Assembly: GCA_022385755.1 (NCBI GenBank)
Contig: MU278359.1
Span: 310,001 to 374,000, forward strand
Origin: Trametopsis cervina
Lineage: Eukaryota > Basidiomycota > Agaricomycetes > Polyporales > Irpicaceae
Reading direction: 5' to 3'
DNA: 64,000 nucleotides
In this document: positions 33,312-45,074 of the stretch, one piece after another
How the letters are laid out: each line of letters starts with the position of its first letter
Position numbering within the stretch: position 1 is the first letter of the stretch
Made by a program: the position numbers and the translations under genes
The notes under the pieces: model-generated
The model's database searches: none
Told to the model about the DNA's origin: nothing
Seen by the model: the letters and a program-made list of their open reading frames with translations, nothing else

Positions 33312-36300
33312 TCACTGTTCTTCAACTTTCTCATCCACATGCATCTCTGGTTTCGCTTCCTCCTTGGCATCTGCGCTATCAAGCTCCTTCGGACTGTCTT
33401 CCTGAGCTTTCTCCTCATCGCCGTTCGCAGGCGTTTCCTCCGGGTCTGTGGGAAGTACGACCGGTGCTGCTGTGAAAGCCTCATCAAGCGAGCTAACAGT
33501 GGACAGCGCCATATCCAGCACGGCCTCAACACGTTTCCTCAGCGAATTGCTTGAGCTCGTCACCGTCTGTTTCAATAACAGTCAATGAACAACAGTTACG
33601 GCAGAACAGCATGGGAGACTTGCCATAGAGCCAAGATTGATGACCGCGTCCGCTTCGTCCAGAGTCACTAGCAGCGCTGGTTCGCCCTCTTCTTCCGGTC
33701 CCGCCTCTGTTGACGGAGGGTCCTCTGGCATATGAAGCTCGACTTCACCGAAGTGCGCTTCGAGGAACATAGCGAGCCGTTGGATGCGCACTTTCTCAGC
33801 TGCCTTCCCGTCAACATCTGCATGGGGGTGTGGGTGCTTCGGCACAGGTGTCGGTGAATGTGAGTGTGAGTGCGAATGGGCGGAGGACGTCACTGTATTA
33901 CATAGACGATTGTCAGAACTGCAAATTTCCTACAAGGGAGTAGACGTACGTTTGACGGAGGCCGGGCTCTTGTCGATGCCTGTTATGAGCGCCAGGGTTG
34001 AATCTGCTATCATATCATTGCTCGCGCTCGAATCCCACTCCAAGATCAGCTCATGGTCAGACACCTGCTTGATGTCCACCGCACTCATGACCTACAAACG
34101 TGCAGTAGTCAGATATTGCACGAACTGTAAAGCTTCGGAGTACCCACTCGCAAAGTAGGGACTCCGTCTCGATCAACACCTTCCTCGACTTTACCATACA
34201 TCCCTTCCAGATGCCATCTCACCAGCTCCCAACCGACGCCCAGAGCGATCTTTTGCCGTTGCGTCACGATGGTAGTGGTCAAGCCAGCAAAGTCACGGAG
34301 GTCCCGGGGATCGAGGAGAGTGTATGAATAATCTTTGGCCACCAGAAGACCTGATATCGTGTCATTGGCTTGCGGCGGACGAGCTGCCAAGGTGCCGATG
34401 GCCTGTAGATAGAGGGTTAGCTGGATCGTTGATACAAATCTGTGGCGCTGGACGAACCTTCGCGACACGCTCTCCTCGAAACGTGAGTTCCAAAGGTTCA
34501 AGATTGCGAGGTGTATGTATCTTGACGTCCTCATCGCGCTTTTTGTACCGATCTTGCATAGCAGCTCTCAGCCTTCCCATCGCCGTCTGCTCGCCATGGA
34601 CGAGGACCTGTGGAACGCATAGTGATCAGTGTGCAGTTCAGTGTTTGTTATACATGTTACACTCACGATGTGTTGCGCATGAATTGCTTCGATGAATTCA
34701 GAGTTCTGAGAGTAGTCGACATGGGCGCTGAACGAGATTTCGTCAACCGAAAGCTTGCGCGGGATAGTGTGCCCCTTAACCGAGACGATCTCATCCGGTT
34801 CGTTTTGAATTTCCTATGGATGAGTATAAGTTACCAATAATCACAAGATGGGCATATTGCGCAGCTCAAGCACAAGGGGGGTCTGAGGTGGGGCGTTGAA
34901 AACAGAGCTCTTGTTCGGATTTTCGAGGTGTATGTACAAAACGAGGCATGCTACATGATCCGACCCTCTGGAGACTGCAGTGTGCACTCACCCTCGCCAT
35001 GGTGCCTTCGATAGAGTAGCCAGTGATGATGACGCCGTTCCGCGAATCTGGGGCCCACAGCTCTAGAAGTTCGCGGCTTGGTCCGTTAGTCATGAACCCA
35101 GGGCTTGCCAAAACAACACAGGGTGGTCCATCGGCTATCTTACGTTCCCAACCACGGGTTTGCGGTACGTTAGAGACATGTCTGTAGGTACAAGTGATTA
35201 GAGTGAAGTTACAGACAGCTATGAATGTAAAACTTACGAGAAAATGAAAGGATTGTCACGTTTGGCGAATCTTGACCTGACATTGGCGTTCATGGTATGA
35301 ATATAAGTCTGATATACGGCCATGCACTTCCGGGCGAGACTTGAAGCGTAGTAAATGGGAACGTTGTGCAAATCAGGGTGTTTCTTCCAGTACTCGTCCA
35401 GAATAAGCAACAGCTCTTGTGCACGACCCAGAGCGAACGTCGGAAGGAGAACATGGCCACCGCGCCGTATGATAGAATGCACGAGACTCGTAAATCGCAA
35501 CTCTTTTTCTTCTCTGCCTTCGAGAGTTTGCACGCCGTAGGTACTTTCAACAATGAGTACGTCAGGACGGATTGGCGGTATTTCTGCCTTGACCAAATGA
35601 CGGTCTTCCTCCCGAGAGTAGTCGCCAGTGTACAATATCTTTAAGCCAGCTATATCAATCAAAAACATACAAGCACCCAAAACGTGTCCTGCGTGGTATG
35701 GCGTGAATGTGATACCAGGACACGGCGATATTACTTGGTGGGCGGAGACCGGGATGATGTCAGCCATTGACATGGAAAGTTCCATGGGGGAAAACAGAGC
35801 ATCTGAGGTTGAAGAACTAGAAAGTTGAATTGATTCATGAGACGTTCCGGAGCCTTGGTTCATGGAAAAGATGCTGACCCCATGCGAACAAAGTCTTGCA
35901 TCATGAATTTGTGTAGTGCTTTCGTAGGATGTGTCATATACACTTTGCCCTTTCCATCCTTGAAATTGGTCTGAAGAAAGCTTTTAGAAAAGCATGGCAT
36001 CCTACAAAAAGCCACACACCTTTTCTGTAATGTACGTCAGAGCGGCAGCATGGTCAAGATGGAAGCTTGTTGTTCAAGGTCAAATTATGTACACCAGACA
36101 GACAAAGAAGACGAAGCGTACTGAGTAATGAGGATAACGTCGACCGTGCTCCAGTCTAGCTCGTCGATGAAAGGTAAGGAGGCCATGCCACTGTACGCTG
36201 GATGCACCCCAGTGTCGCATACAATCGTCTTTCCTCGATATTGCAAGACACAACATGACCGGCCGACCTCTTGGCCAGCACCAAGCAGCATAATGCTCAA

Positions 36301-36318
36301 TGTTGGAACGTCAGCCAT
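33312..36318 (-). CDS. YSH1: Cleavage and polyadenylation endonuclease CPSF73/Ysh1
   Basis: Nuclease of the pre-mRNA 3' end processing complex in the nucleus (known of the family). Begins [20 protein letters not shown]. Multi-exon, with the metal-binding [16 protein letters not shown] restored by a GT-AG intron that splits the first His codon. Further metallo-beta-lactamase and beta-CASP landmarks are [91 protein letters not shown] and [11 protein letters not shown]. The C-terminal domain follows after a His/Ser/Pro-rich insert near 33820-33893. The last exon ends VDEKVEEQ. All catalytic motifs are present, so the protein should be active. It lies 264 bp downstream of the amidase stop on the other side of its own promoter; both genes are on the minus strand. 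Confidence 0.95.
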
Positions 36319-36581
36319 GTTGAAGCAGACGAGTAGCAAATCGTTGCGCCGTTTTGTCTGAGACGTCAAGAGTAACCAAGTTCGCGCTCAAATGCAAGTG
36401 GCCAGAATATAACGGTAAGCCAGACCAAATACATACAAATACCCGACATCTGCCAAAGAAGGAAAGAGCGGGAGTTGGAACTCCCTCTTGACGCTATCAT
36501 CGTTTGGTATATCAACACGAAGCATACATCGATATCCGATATCTATATGGAGTCGCTATAGCCCGTTTCCTGAGCACGTCG

Positions 36582-38697
36582 TTACAATCTCGCGGCGCCA
36601 CCCTGCTGTCGCTTAAGAGCATCTGCCACAATCCCTGTCATCGCAATAACAGCCTCTTCTTCCTGACAACGTCCTACCAGTTGCAGACCAGTAGGAGCGT
36701 TCGCATATTTGTGCGGCTCGTCTTGAAAATGTAAATGAGACACACTGATCTGAGCTGAATGCATGTACGTACATAATTCATAATGTTCTCTGTCACTGTC
36801 ACCGAGGAAGTCGTGTCGCGACCGCTTGACGTCCCGCGCGGGATCCACCTTGCCTACTGGAAAGGCGCAAGCGGGATAGTCTAAGGCATTCCATATGCCG
36901 GTGTAAGCAGCGGATCTATGATTCGCGCACATGCAGTCAACCTCAAACATACACATTGATCGTCGGAAGACTTACTTATTGAACCCGTGAGGGGCGGATG
37001 CGCCTGCAGAGACAGGTGCGATAATTGCATCCATAGGTCGCCCAGTCCCGGTGACGTTCACGGTTTCGTTCCATCGCTTAAGATATTCTTCTCTGTGTGT
37101 TCGCTTCTCCAAGTGTACTTGCCACATGTCATACGCTGACACATTCTCTATGGGCGGCAGGAAGGCATTAAGCTCGCTTGTAATCTCTTCCTCGGAAAGA
37201 TCCATGCTATTTAATATCGGTTCCCCTGTAGCCGACGTGACTTTTTTATAGTCCTGGTCAGCCCCAGCGGTCCAAATTTTGTACTGAGAAAGAAGGTGTA
37301 AGATGGGAATGTTGCAGATATAAATATACTGACCACATTCAGCAGGATCTCCTTGTGCTTGTATGGCTTCCATTCAATCACTGTGTGAATGTGAGCAACG
37401 GAATTATCGGAGTCCTGCGAGCTGACCTTTGTGGCCTGCCGCGAGCAGCGCCGCTTTGGTGAGCTCCAGAGCCAAGGTAATGGGGGGATGCGGAACGACT
37501 TGTCTATCATCCCACATTATACCGAAGCAGAGCTGTTTTCCTCCGCCGTATGGCTTTAACTGATACAAATCGTCGTTCCAGGGTGCACGACGAGCAAGAG
37601 GGTCTCTCAGCCATGGCTGGCTGGCAGCAACTGCTTGCATAAAAAGCTTGATACCATTCAAACTATGACTGAGGGGTCCAAATACCGATAAAATCGATTC
37701 TTGCCCCTCGCATGAGTTGACAGCACCTGCATAAGGGATGCGACCATAGGATGACCGCAGGCCATATATGCCGTTGAAGGATGATGGGATACGAATAGAT
37801 CTAAGCGCTAGCGTGAGCAGAGGAATAGATAGCTTCATGAGATAGACGTGCCCGCCAATATCGGAGCCGATGCCTAGAGGGCTGCCCTTCAAACCTACGA
37901 GAGCACCCTCCCCTCCGGACGACCCACCACTGGTCAAAGCGCGGTTGTGGGGGTTGAGAGTTCTCCCGTATATTTTATTATACGTCTCAGGCCACTGTAA
38001 CAGATTCAATGGCGGAAAATAACAAAGATGTGATCACAGAAGCTCACCATGAGGGTCTGCGGAACATTCGTCTGGACAAACGGAACGGCTCCGGCATCAT
38101 ACAGGATCTGGACGAGAACCGAATCTTCCTCCGCGTACTTCCCAATCCACGAGACATAACCTAAGGCGCTGGAGATCTATCCTGGTTGCACATGTTTAAA
38201 TCAGATGGTGACTTACCCATGGTGGTCTCCAAACCCTTGATGCGGAACTGATCTTTAAGAGAGATTGGAAGCCCGTGTAAGGGACCCAGGACCTTTCCGG
38301 TCGCCTTCAAGTGAGCATCAAGCTCCGCCGCACGCGCAAGGGCGCGTTCAACAAATATTTCCGTTAGACAGTTTACCTAAGGGCAAGTTAGTTCGACAAC
38401 GAGCGTTACTATAGCATATACACCTACCAGCTGTTGTGCAATGATCGCTCGCTTGTAGAAGGCAGTGGTCACTTCAACTGAAGACCATTTAGCTGTCGCG
38501 AGATTGGCTAATAGTACGGCTACGTCAACGGTATTTGTTATCTCCTTCTCTTGAGATGTTAGAAGACCACATTCGTCGGGGAAGTTGGTGACATCGAGAA
38601 CAGTCTCTGGGGGTGGGGTGACTATCCAGTCCTTAGGTATAGCTGCCGCACGACGAGCTCTCTTCTCCGCAACCAGATCCTTCCAATGGGTAGACAT
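36582..38697 (-). CDS. Amidase (amidase-signature family, acetamidase-like)
   Basis: Hydrolyses an amide to acid and ammonia; fungal relatives include acetamidases used for nitrogen supply. Begins MSTHWKDLVAEKRARRAA and ends ADALKRQQGGAARL, with several short introns. The Ser-cisSer-Lys triad is visible: LHGLPISLKDQF (Lys), TSGGSSGGEGAL (cis-Ser) and GIGSDIGGSIRIPS (nucleophile Ser, rebuilt across an intron). Other family blocks are NGIYGLRSSYGRIPYAG, NIPQT-like VQTNVPQTLM and PVSAGASAPHGFNK. Length and order fit the yeast Amd2/AmdS type. The upstream gap contains HGATAR motifs (38772 and 39121-39132) that an AreA-type factor could bind. The gene is divergent from aldehyde dehydrogenase B. 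The substrate is unknown. Confidence 0.92.
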
Positions 38698-39120
38698 GTT
38701 CGAAGATGGTCACTGGGGGGTTACAAAAACAGTCCATCGAAAGTGCCGCGGTATATGGACCCAGCACCCTGCGATAAGCCGGATAAAGTATACAGTAGCC
38801 CATGGGAAATCTATTCAATGCTCTGTCGCGTTCATCAGCGGCTGACATACCACGGTCCTGAGCTGCACAGGCATCTATCAAATGGGATGTGCACGCTGAT
38901 CGGCTTGGCTATGTTGGCTGAACCCCCATTAATGTAGCATCGTGACGGTAGGCGAGTTTCTAGCTGCACCTACTCCGTCGAAGTCTTCCGGCAATAAATC
39001 TCATGAAGACTTAATTGTTCTAATCAGCAATGTCACTCCATTAGTAGAGCTTTGGAAGCTCACCTTGTCTTCCCTATCGCACGATGTCAGTCACCACTGT
39101 CCCCGTGAGACATGTACATT

Positions 39121-39132
39121 AAGATAAGATAA
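39121..39132 (+). promoter_or_regulatory. Overlapping GATA (HGATAR) sites
   Basis: The sequence AAGATAAGATAA contains two overlapping AGATAA motifs, about 425 bp upstream of the amidase ATG. Paired GATA sites are favoured by AreA-type factors. Confidence 0.4.
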
Positions 39133-39720
39133 ACGCTTGAATGCGGAACTCTGACCGCGATTGCAACGGTTTTTAACCCTCAAGCTGGAAGCGAAGCGAA
39201 ATCTTGACCTACAGACCACAATAGCCTAGTCCACTCGCTACTGCCATTGGAAAGCTCAATAGAGCCAACTTGCATCAACGCCGCCATCGTGTACGGTACG
39301 TATACGGCGTAAGTTGCCATCATCGCACGGCTGTCTGTTCTGTCTTATAAGGTCTTGATAAATTACTACAGTGCGTCTATCAGCGTCGTAATTCCATGTC
39401 CATGAATTAGTACTGTAGCGTACTCAGGCACTGTTGTTCTGGTCAAACTTGTCGCAGTATTGTTTGGCCCGGTGGTGGTCAGGATGTGCGGCGGAGTTGC
39501 ACGAGGATCGTCATGAGCGCCCATAGCTTGATGCCAGCGCGCAACTTGACTTCACACCGCCAAGACCGGTCATAGCCAGGTGCTTACAGCATTTCACAAA
39601 ATGTAGGTAGCCTAACTTGTGCTAGAATGCAATTTGACAACAGCCACAAACGGGCTGCCACCATCTCTCAACATGATACAGAGTTCAAGTGGATGTCGAG
39701 AATGATGAGCCAAGGCACAA

Positions 39721-39776
39721 CTCCGAGCCCCAGACTCAGATTCGGAGCGTTCGACTCTCAAGTCTCTGGCTCGGAG
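39721..39776. repeat. Imperfect inverted repeat (hairpin)
   Basis: The left arm CTCCGAGCCCCAGACTCAGA pairs imperfectly with the right arm at 39756-39776 (reverse complement CTCCGAGCCAGAGACTTGAG, then A). The loop is about 15 nt. Confidence 0.7.
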
Positions 39777-40230
39777 TCAGTGGCACGGAACATCGGCGGA
39801 TCATTGACGAGTACGTGAAGTGCAAACTATACGTCTCGATGCGTTGATCTTGCAGTCGTCCGCTGTACAGACACCTATGATCAAGCACTAGCACGCTCGC
39901 TGCCTGAACGGCTTACTACGCAGTCGCCTCAGATCTGCAACTATAGTAAGCGTGGCCGAACGGAAGAAACGAGACGAGACAAGTTTGGCTCCACCTCCGA
40001 ACAAACTCTGCGGAATATTGTTCGCAACTGTCATACTCATTGCCACTTTCATTCAGGATCAAACTACGACCCTCAATGCACTGTCGTCAATTTGCTAAGG
40101 CACGGTACACTGAAACTAAGCGGAAAAGTAGAAGATCCTAAGCAGCCGCTAATTACTCACAGAAACTAGGGATCGCGGTTATGCAGCCGACATTTGCAAC
40201 GTTGCCTAGACGATATCCCGGTCATGGAGG

Positions 40231-40238
40231 TATATAAA
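40231..40238 (+). promoter_or_regulatory. TATA box of aldehyde dehydrogenase B
   Basis: GGTATATAAAGGAG lies about 80 bp upstream of the ATG at 40314. Confidence 0.65.
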
Positions 40239-40313
40239 GGAGCAGGGATCGAGAATGACAAGTGCACTGCACTTCATAATCCAGGACCCGGCCTAACGAT
40301 CAATATCACCAAG

Positions 40314-42390
40314 ATGGTTGAAAGCTTCACTCACCAATTTGATTCCTCTTTCTACAAGGGCTCCGTTACACTGAATACAGGTCTCTTCGTCGGAGGGAAA
40401 TGGATCCAGCCCATCGACAAAGATACATTGGAGTGAGTCAGCGGCAATGAACTGCAAGTACATAGCTCATGATACAATACCCACAGCGTCGTCAACCCTT
40501 GTTTGTCGTAGATCTGATTTTGCACTTTCTATTCATTGAACGTCTCTCTTTCAGCGACCGGCAAGCTACTAACGCGGGTATCTGCTGCAAGCCCCGCGGA
40601 CGTCGACATCGCAGTAAAGGTCGCGCGTGAGACGTTCAAGAAGTCGTGGGGCCTCAAAGTTCCTGGGTTTGAACGCGGTAATCTACTCAACAGACTTGCC
40701 GCGCTCGTCGAGGAACATGCGGACCAATTCGCCGCTCTGGAGGCCCTCAACACAGGTTTGTCTCGCATGTGCAAATAACGGAACTAGGGAAGTGTTGCTC
40801 ATGGGGAGAACAGGCAAGCACTTCGTACACGCGAAAGCGTTCGATATGGGTATCTCGATCAATACTCTCCGCTATTACGCTGGCTGGGCCGATAAGAATA
40901 ATGGACAAACTCTGGAGGCAAGTGTCCGCCGGGGTGTACTACTGTGCGATCGCAAGCTGAGGATCCTGACCATAGACGACTGAATCAAAGTTTGCGTACA
41001 CACGCCATGAGCCGATTGGAGTTTGTGTCAGTATCTTCCTCTCATTCAGTTTAATCAGACTCTGATATCCGGCCATGTACATCAGGCATTAGTGGTACCA
41101 TGGAACTTCCCTTGTACGTCTTCTTACAGCTCATGCAAAGGCTCAACTCCCTACTCACCATGGCTACAGTGATGCAAGCGATTTGCAAGATTGCACCCGC
41201 TCTCGCTACGGGTAACACAATCATTGTCAAGCCCTCGGAGTTCACTCCCCTTACAATCCTGAGATTTGCGGATCTGGTAACTGAGGCAGGATTCCCTGCA
41301 GGCACCGTGAACATCCTGCCGGGCATCGGAAGCGTCGCCGGTCAAGCCCTCATTGACCACCCGGATATAGGCAAGATTTCATTTACCGGAAGCACTCTTG
41401 TGGGCCGTAAAATCATGGAAGGGTCTGCGAAGTCGAATCTCAAGAGAGTGACTCTGGAGCTAGGCGGTAAGAGCCCCGCGATCATATTCGACGATGCAGT
41501 CTTGGACAAGGCCATCCCATGGGTGACCACGGGTGTATTGTAAGTGCATATGTCGCGCATGCGGCGGTGTATAATTACACGACTCATGCTTGCCACAGCC
41601 ACCAAAGCGGCCAGATATGCATGGCGGGATCCCGGATATTCGTGCAAGAGGGTATCTACGACCAATTCATGTCGAGGTTCACTGCTGCCGTGAAGGCAAT
41701 TAACATTGGCGACGCCTTTGATCCCAACAGCCATCAAGGGCCGGTCGTCTCTGAAGCACACATGAAGGTGAGGCAGCTGCTGGATCCTCTGCCAATGTAT
41801 CCACCAGCTTACCATTTCCTATCGCAGAGAGTATTAGGATACATTGAATCCGGCAAGACGGCAGGCGCGACAGTCGTGACCGGTGGATCGCGAATTGGCG
41901 AGACGGGTTTCTTCATACAACCGACCATCTTTACAGATGTGAAACTCGACATGAAGATCGTCCGTGAAGAAATCTTTGGTCCCGTGTGCGCGGTCGTCAA
42001 GTTCAAGGAGGAGCAGGAGGTCATCGACCTGGCGAATGATACCGTTTACGGGCTTACTGCGAGCATCTTCACAGAGAACATCTCCCGAGGTCTTCGGGTT
42101 GCCCATGGACTCGAGACAGGCCAAGCCTATGTCAGTATCGCTCATGGAAACCTCTATTGTTTCACGCCGTAGCTGACAGCGCTTGGTTGCTAGATCAACT
42201 CCAGCATCAATGCGGCGGTGCAGGTACCCTTCGGGGGCGTCAAGCAATCAGGCTTCGGGAAGGAACTCGGTCAATATGCACTTGAGGCGTATGTTTATTC
42301 CGCGGATTCATTAGCTTGAAGCTGATGGTGCTCCTCTGCAGTTACACGAACGTGAAGGCCGTACATGTGAACATCGATCCTGTTCTGTGA
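40314..42390 (+). CDS. Aldehyde dehydrogenase B (NAD(P)-dependent, class 1/2-like)
   Basis: Paralogue of aldehyde dehydrogenase A at 6851-8913. Eleven exons: 40314-40432, 40487-40500, 40555-40755, 40814-40917, 40976-41026, 41086-41113, 41170-41539, 41599-41767, 41828-42130, 42194-42288 and 42342-42390. They total 1503 nt, or 500 residues. The family blocks are [44 protein letters not shown] (general-base Glu), [12 protein letters not shown] (catalytic Cys), [13 protein letters not shown] and [15 protein letters not shown]. The fourth intron (40918-40975) has a GC donor in the context GAG|GCAAGT; the same intron in copy A has GT. Exon 2 is only 14 nt and is needed to make DVVNPSTGK. The 3' end converges on the DUF2264 gene with 126 bp between. 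Substrate unknown. Confidence 0.93.
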
Positions 42391-42516
42391 AGATCCCACC
42401 TCATTTGATGATCGGTATCACTGGTAGAATTTGTATTTTCTCTGTAGTTGTACTTGTTATAGTGTGTGCGTATAAGAATAGTGTACATGTAAACTCTTTT
42501 TCGCGGTGTAGGATAC

Positions 42517-44618
42517 TTAGCGGATAAGGCTGGCGATCTCGGATGGTACGGTGGGTCTTTTTTTCCATTCCTCCTCCCATCCGCTTGGAGCGCCTTCCAC
42601 GTCGCCCTGACTCGGGAGTCCGAACACCGCTGTGATAAACCACACGTCTTCCTCCTTCGCATCGTGTTCATCTAGCAACGTGGGCAGGACAGCTCTCGGC
42701 ACCATCAGGTTAGTGTTCGCGTCGGTCCTGACGGCTTGCCCTTTGCGCTTAGGCCGGTCGTTGGGACGCAATTCCACAATGCCGACTGCGCCTGCCTTTG
42801 AGTGTGCGAAAACAGCCCCTCCCTGCTCGTTGAAGCCGTATTCAGAGAACGACGTCGTTGTTTCCAAGGCGCGATCATTTGTCTGTTGGCCATATATCGC
42901 GAAGCCGCCTTCAGCCGAGAGCAGCTCCCTGCCGGTACGCAGCCGGTGTACACGCAGATGCCACAGCGGTGCCTCTTTCGTAGGTGGGACCAGCCAGGTC
43001 TCGACCTCGACATCTTTCCACGGGAACCAAGTGGACCTTAGCCATTCGCCGCTCTCACCCTTCTCGAACCGCGCCTCACGCGTCTCTCGACGGCATTTCC
43101 AGGTTTCTCCGCCATCGTCACTCAGAGCCAGAGCATTGTCGGCGCCGACTTCATGTAGCAGCAGGTTCCCCACCGCCACACTGTAGCCAAATGCGGAGGA
43201 GTAGGCATATTTGCCGTATTTTGCGGCACTGTTCTTCACGGGGTACGAACATTGCTGTCCTGAAGATAGGATGAACGTATGTCCCGAGAAGTTCGACGCA
43301 ATGTGCAAAGGCTTGCGCAGAACCTTCACTGTGTTGAGAAGAGATGCTGGGTATGGTTCTTCCGGGGAAGTCCAGAAAGGGTGGTCGTTAGGCAAAGCCA
43401 ACGTGATAAATGACTTGCAGCACCAGTACGGGCTACCAGGAGAATTGTAATTCTATGGATGATCAGCATAGCCCTACACCAAAATAAGTGATGTGAAATA
43501 CCTCTGTCATGGCCTGGTTCGGATACACATAGCCTATCGTCAGTGTGCCGTCCGGATTGTATGCGCCGGCCTGTTTGGCCCACCAACGGACATTGCGCAG
43601 TTGAAGACCCCGTACGACGCCCCAAGTCAACGGCGCGGGGAGCTCGAGCCCAGCAAAGGCAACCGCTCCCCAGAATGAAGACATCGCAAAGCGATATGTC
43701 AAACTTCTACCGAAAGGGACAGCACGACCTACAAGCCCAGTTCAGCATTTTACGCAGCAAGTGAATCTGTGACGATATGCATACCCTCGGGATCGAAGTA
43801 GTGTACGAAGTCCTGTGCAAACATCCTAGCACGGTTGCGATACTCTTCGCACCTCTCAGGATCTTCCTCCTGAGCGAGCCTCGAATAAACGAGTTGTGCA
43901 TACTGGATGGCGAAAGACGACGAGTAGTAATCGAGTTGAACAACGCCTTCCGGGCCATCCCTGGACCAGCCTTCACCAATGTAGAAAGTATCCAGATGAT
44001 CCATATCGGCCTTCAGCCGCTTTGCGTCGTATTTTGAGGAACCAACTTTGGAAAGACCGAGGTTGGAGAATACCTATTATTTGATAACAATGATCGCTTC
44101 AATGCCAGTCATGCAAGGGCGGGCGTAGCACTTACTCGGAACCAAAGCCAATTCGTGTTTGGCATGTCCTTGTCGTTCATGCCAGCCAGCCAAGTCTCGA
44201 GATGTGCCTTTCCCTCGTCATCGAGTGCATCCCAGATATGCTCCTTGGCCACTGACAGAGAAAAGCCGATAGCGGAGCACTCCACCATTCGCTGATCCTT
44301 ATCCCTCATGTTTCCCCAGAACTCTTCATGATCAGGATTTGTTCCGTTCTTAAAACCTCTCACCCATCTTTCTGTTCCTGCGTATTTACCGCCTCCTGCA
44401 AGGAGGGATGCAAGACCCCAAATAGGCCGGGAGAATCCCTCGAGATGAGCGGCCGTCTCGTCGAAATGCGTGCCTGTATACCCGAGATGAATTCGCGACC
44501 CTCCAGGAGAAGTATGGGGCGCAAGTGGGTCTAGGAGATCGACCAGGAAGCGAGCCAGATCATCTCTGGTCTCAACCGGATTTGAGGCGAATGGGCTGTT
44601 GATTGTGAATGAAGGCAT
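42517..44618 (-). CDS. DUF2264 family protein (predicted alpha-toroid glycan-acting enzyme)
   Basis: Begins [20 protein letters not shown] and ends [15 protein letters not shown]. Four or more exons. Recognisable DUF2264 stretches are [49 protein letters not shown] plus [36 protein letters not shown] and [16 protein letters not shown]. The last exon (42517-43401) carries a beta-rich C-terminal part. Members of this family are predicted to act on carbohydrates through an (alpha/alpha) barrel; the exact reaction here is not known and no signal peptide is seen, so it may be cytosolic. It is convergent with aldehyde dehydrogenase B and divergent from Ctf4. The coding call is firm; the function is open. 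Confidence 0.88.
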
Positions 44619-45074
44619 TATCGGTGTCGCAGCAGAGCAACGGGAGGTGAAAGAAGGGAAAGAGCCCTAGGAAAGACATGGTATATCGTCCGCGCAGGTT
44701 CTTAAGTCTGGGTGACGAAGGAATCGATCAAAGGAGGGTCAGGAGCTCGCCATCCGGTCCGTCAGATAAACCGCGGTCCGAGACTTCGCCGCATGGTGGA
44801 TGGGTTATCCCTAGTGTTTGTATGACGGCGGTAGCTTTATGTGTTTTTCTAGAGAATTTGTTGTGCAGCAGGAATGGATTAGATTTTTGGTGTGCGCTAT
44901 CGGTGGATGGTCGTTACAAGTCGAATCCGGCGCCTAGAGCGATATTAGCATGTCACGATCGCGTTACGTTTCGCGTTCGTAACGGACACAGACGCGCGAC
45001 TTCTCTTCGTAGGACCTCCACGAGCCTATTCACCTCACCTCACGTTCCCCTCCTGTCTCTATCATATCCGTGTT
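44619..45074. promoter_or_regulatory. Divergent promoter region DUF2264 / Ctf4
   Basis: 456 bp between the two ATGs. No TATA box or known operator was recognised. Confidence 0.4.

Larger units (their letters stand above)
38698..40313. promoter_or_regulatory. 1.6 kb divergent regulatory region (amidase / aldehyde dehydrogenase B)
   Basis: No gene is seen here. It carries a GATAAG at 38773, an overlapping pair of AGATAA sites at 39122-39132, an imperfect hairpin at 39721-39776 and a TATA box at 40231. GATA sites are known AreA targets; whether these work is inference. Confidence 0.45.

Noticed and set aside
40769..40960. Alternative reading of the region after exon 3 of aldehyde dehydrogenase B as coding
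   Set aside because: An intron at 40756-40813 restores the conserved family sequence and the exon length seen in copy A.
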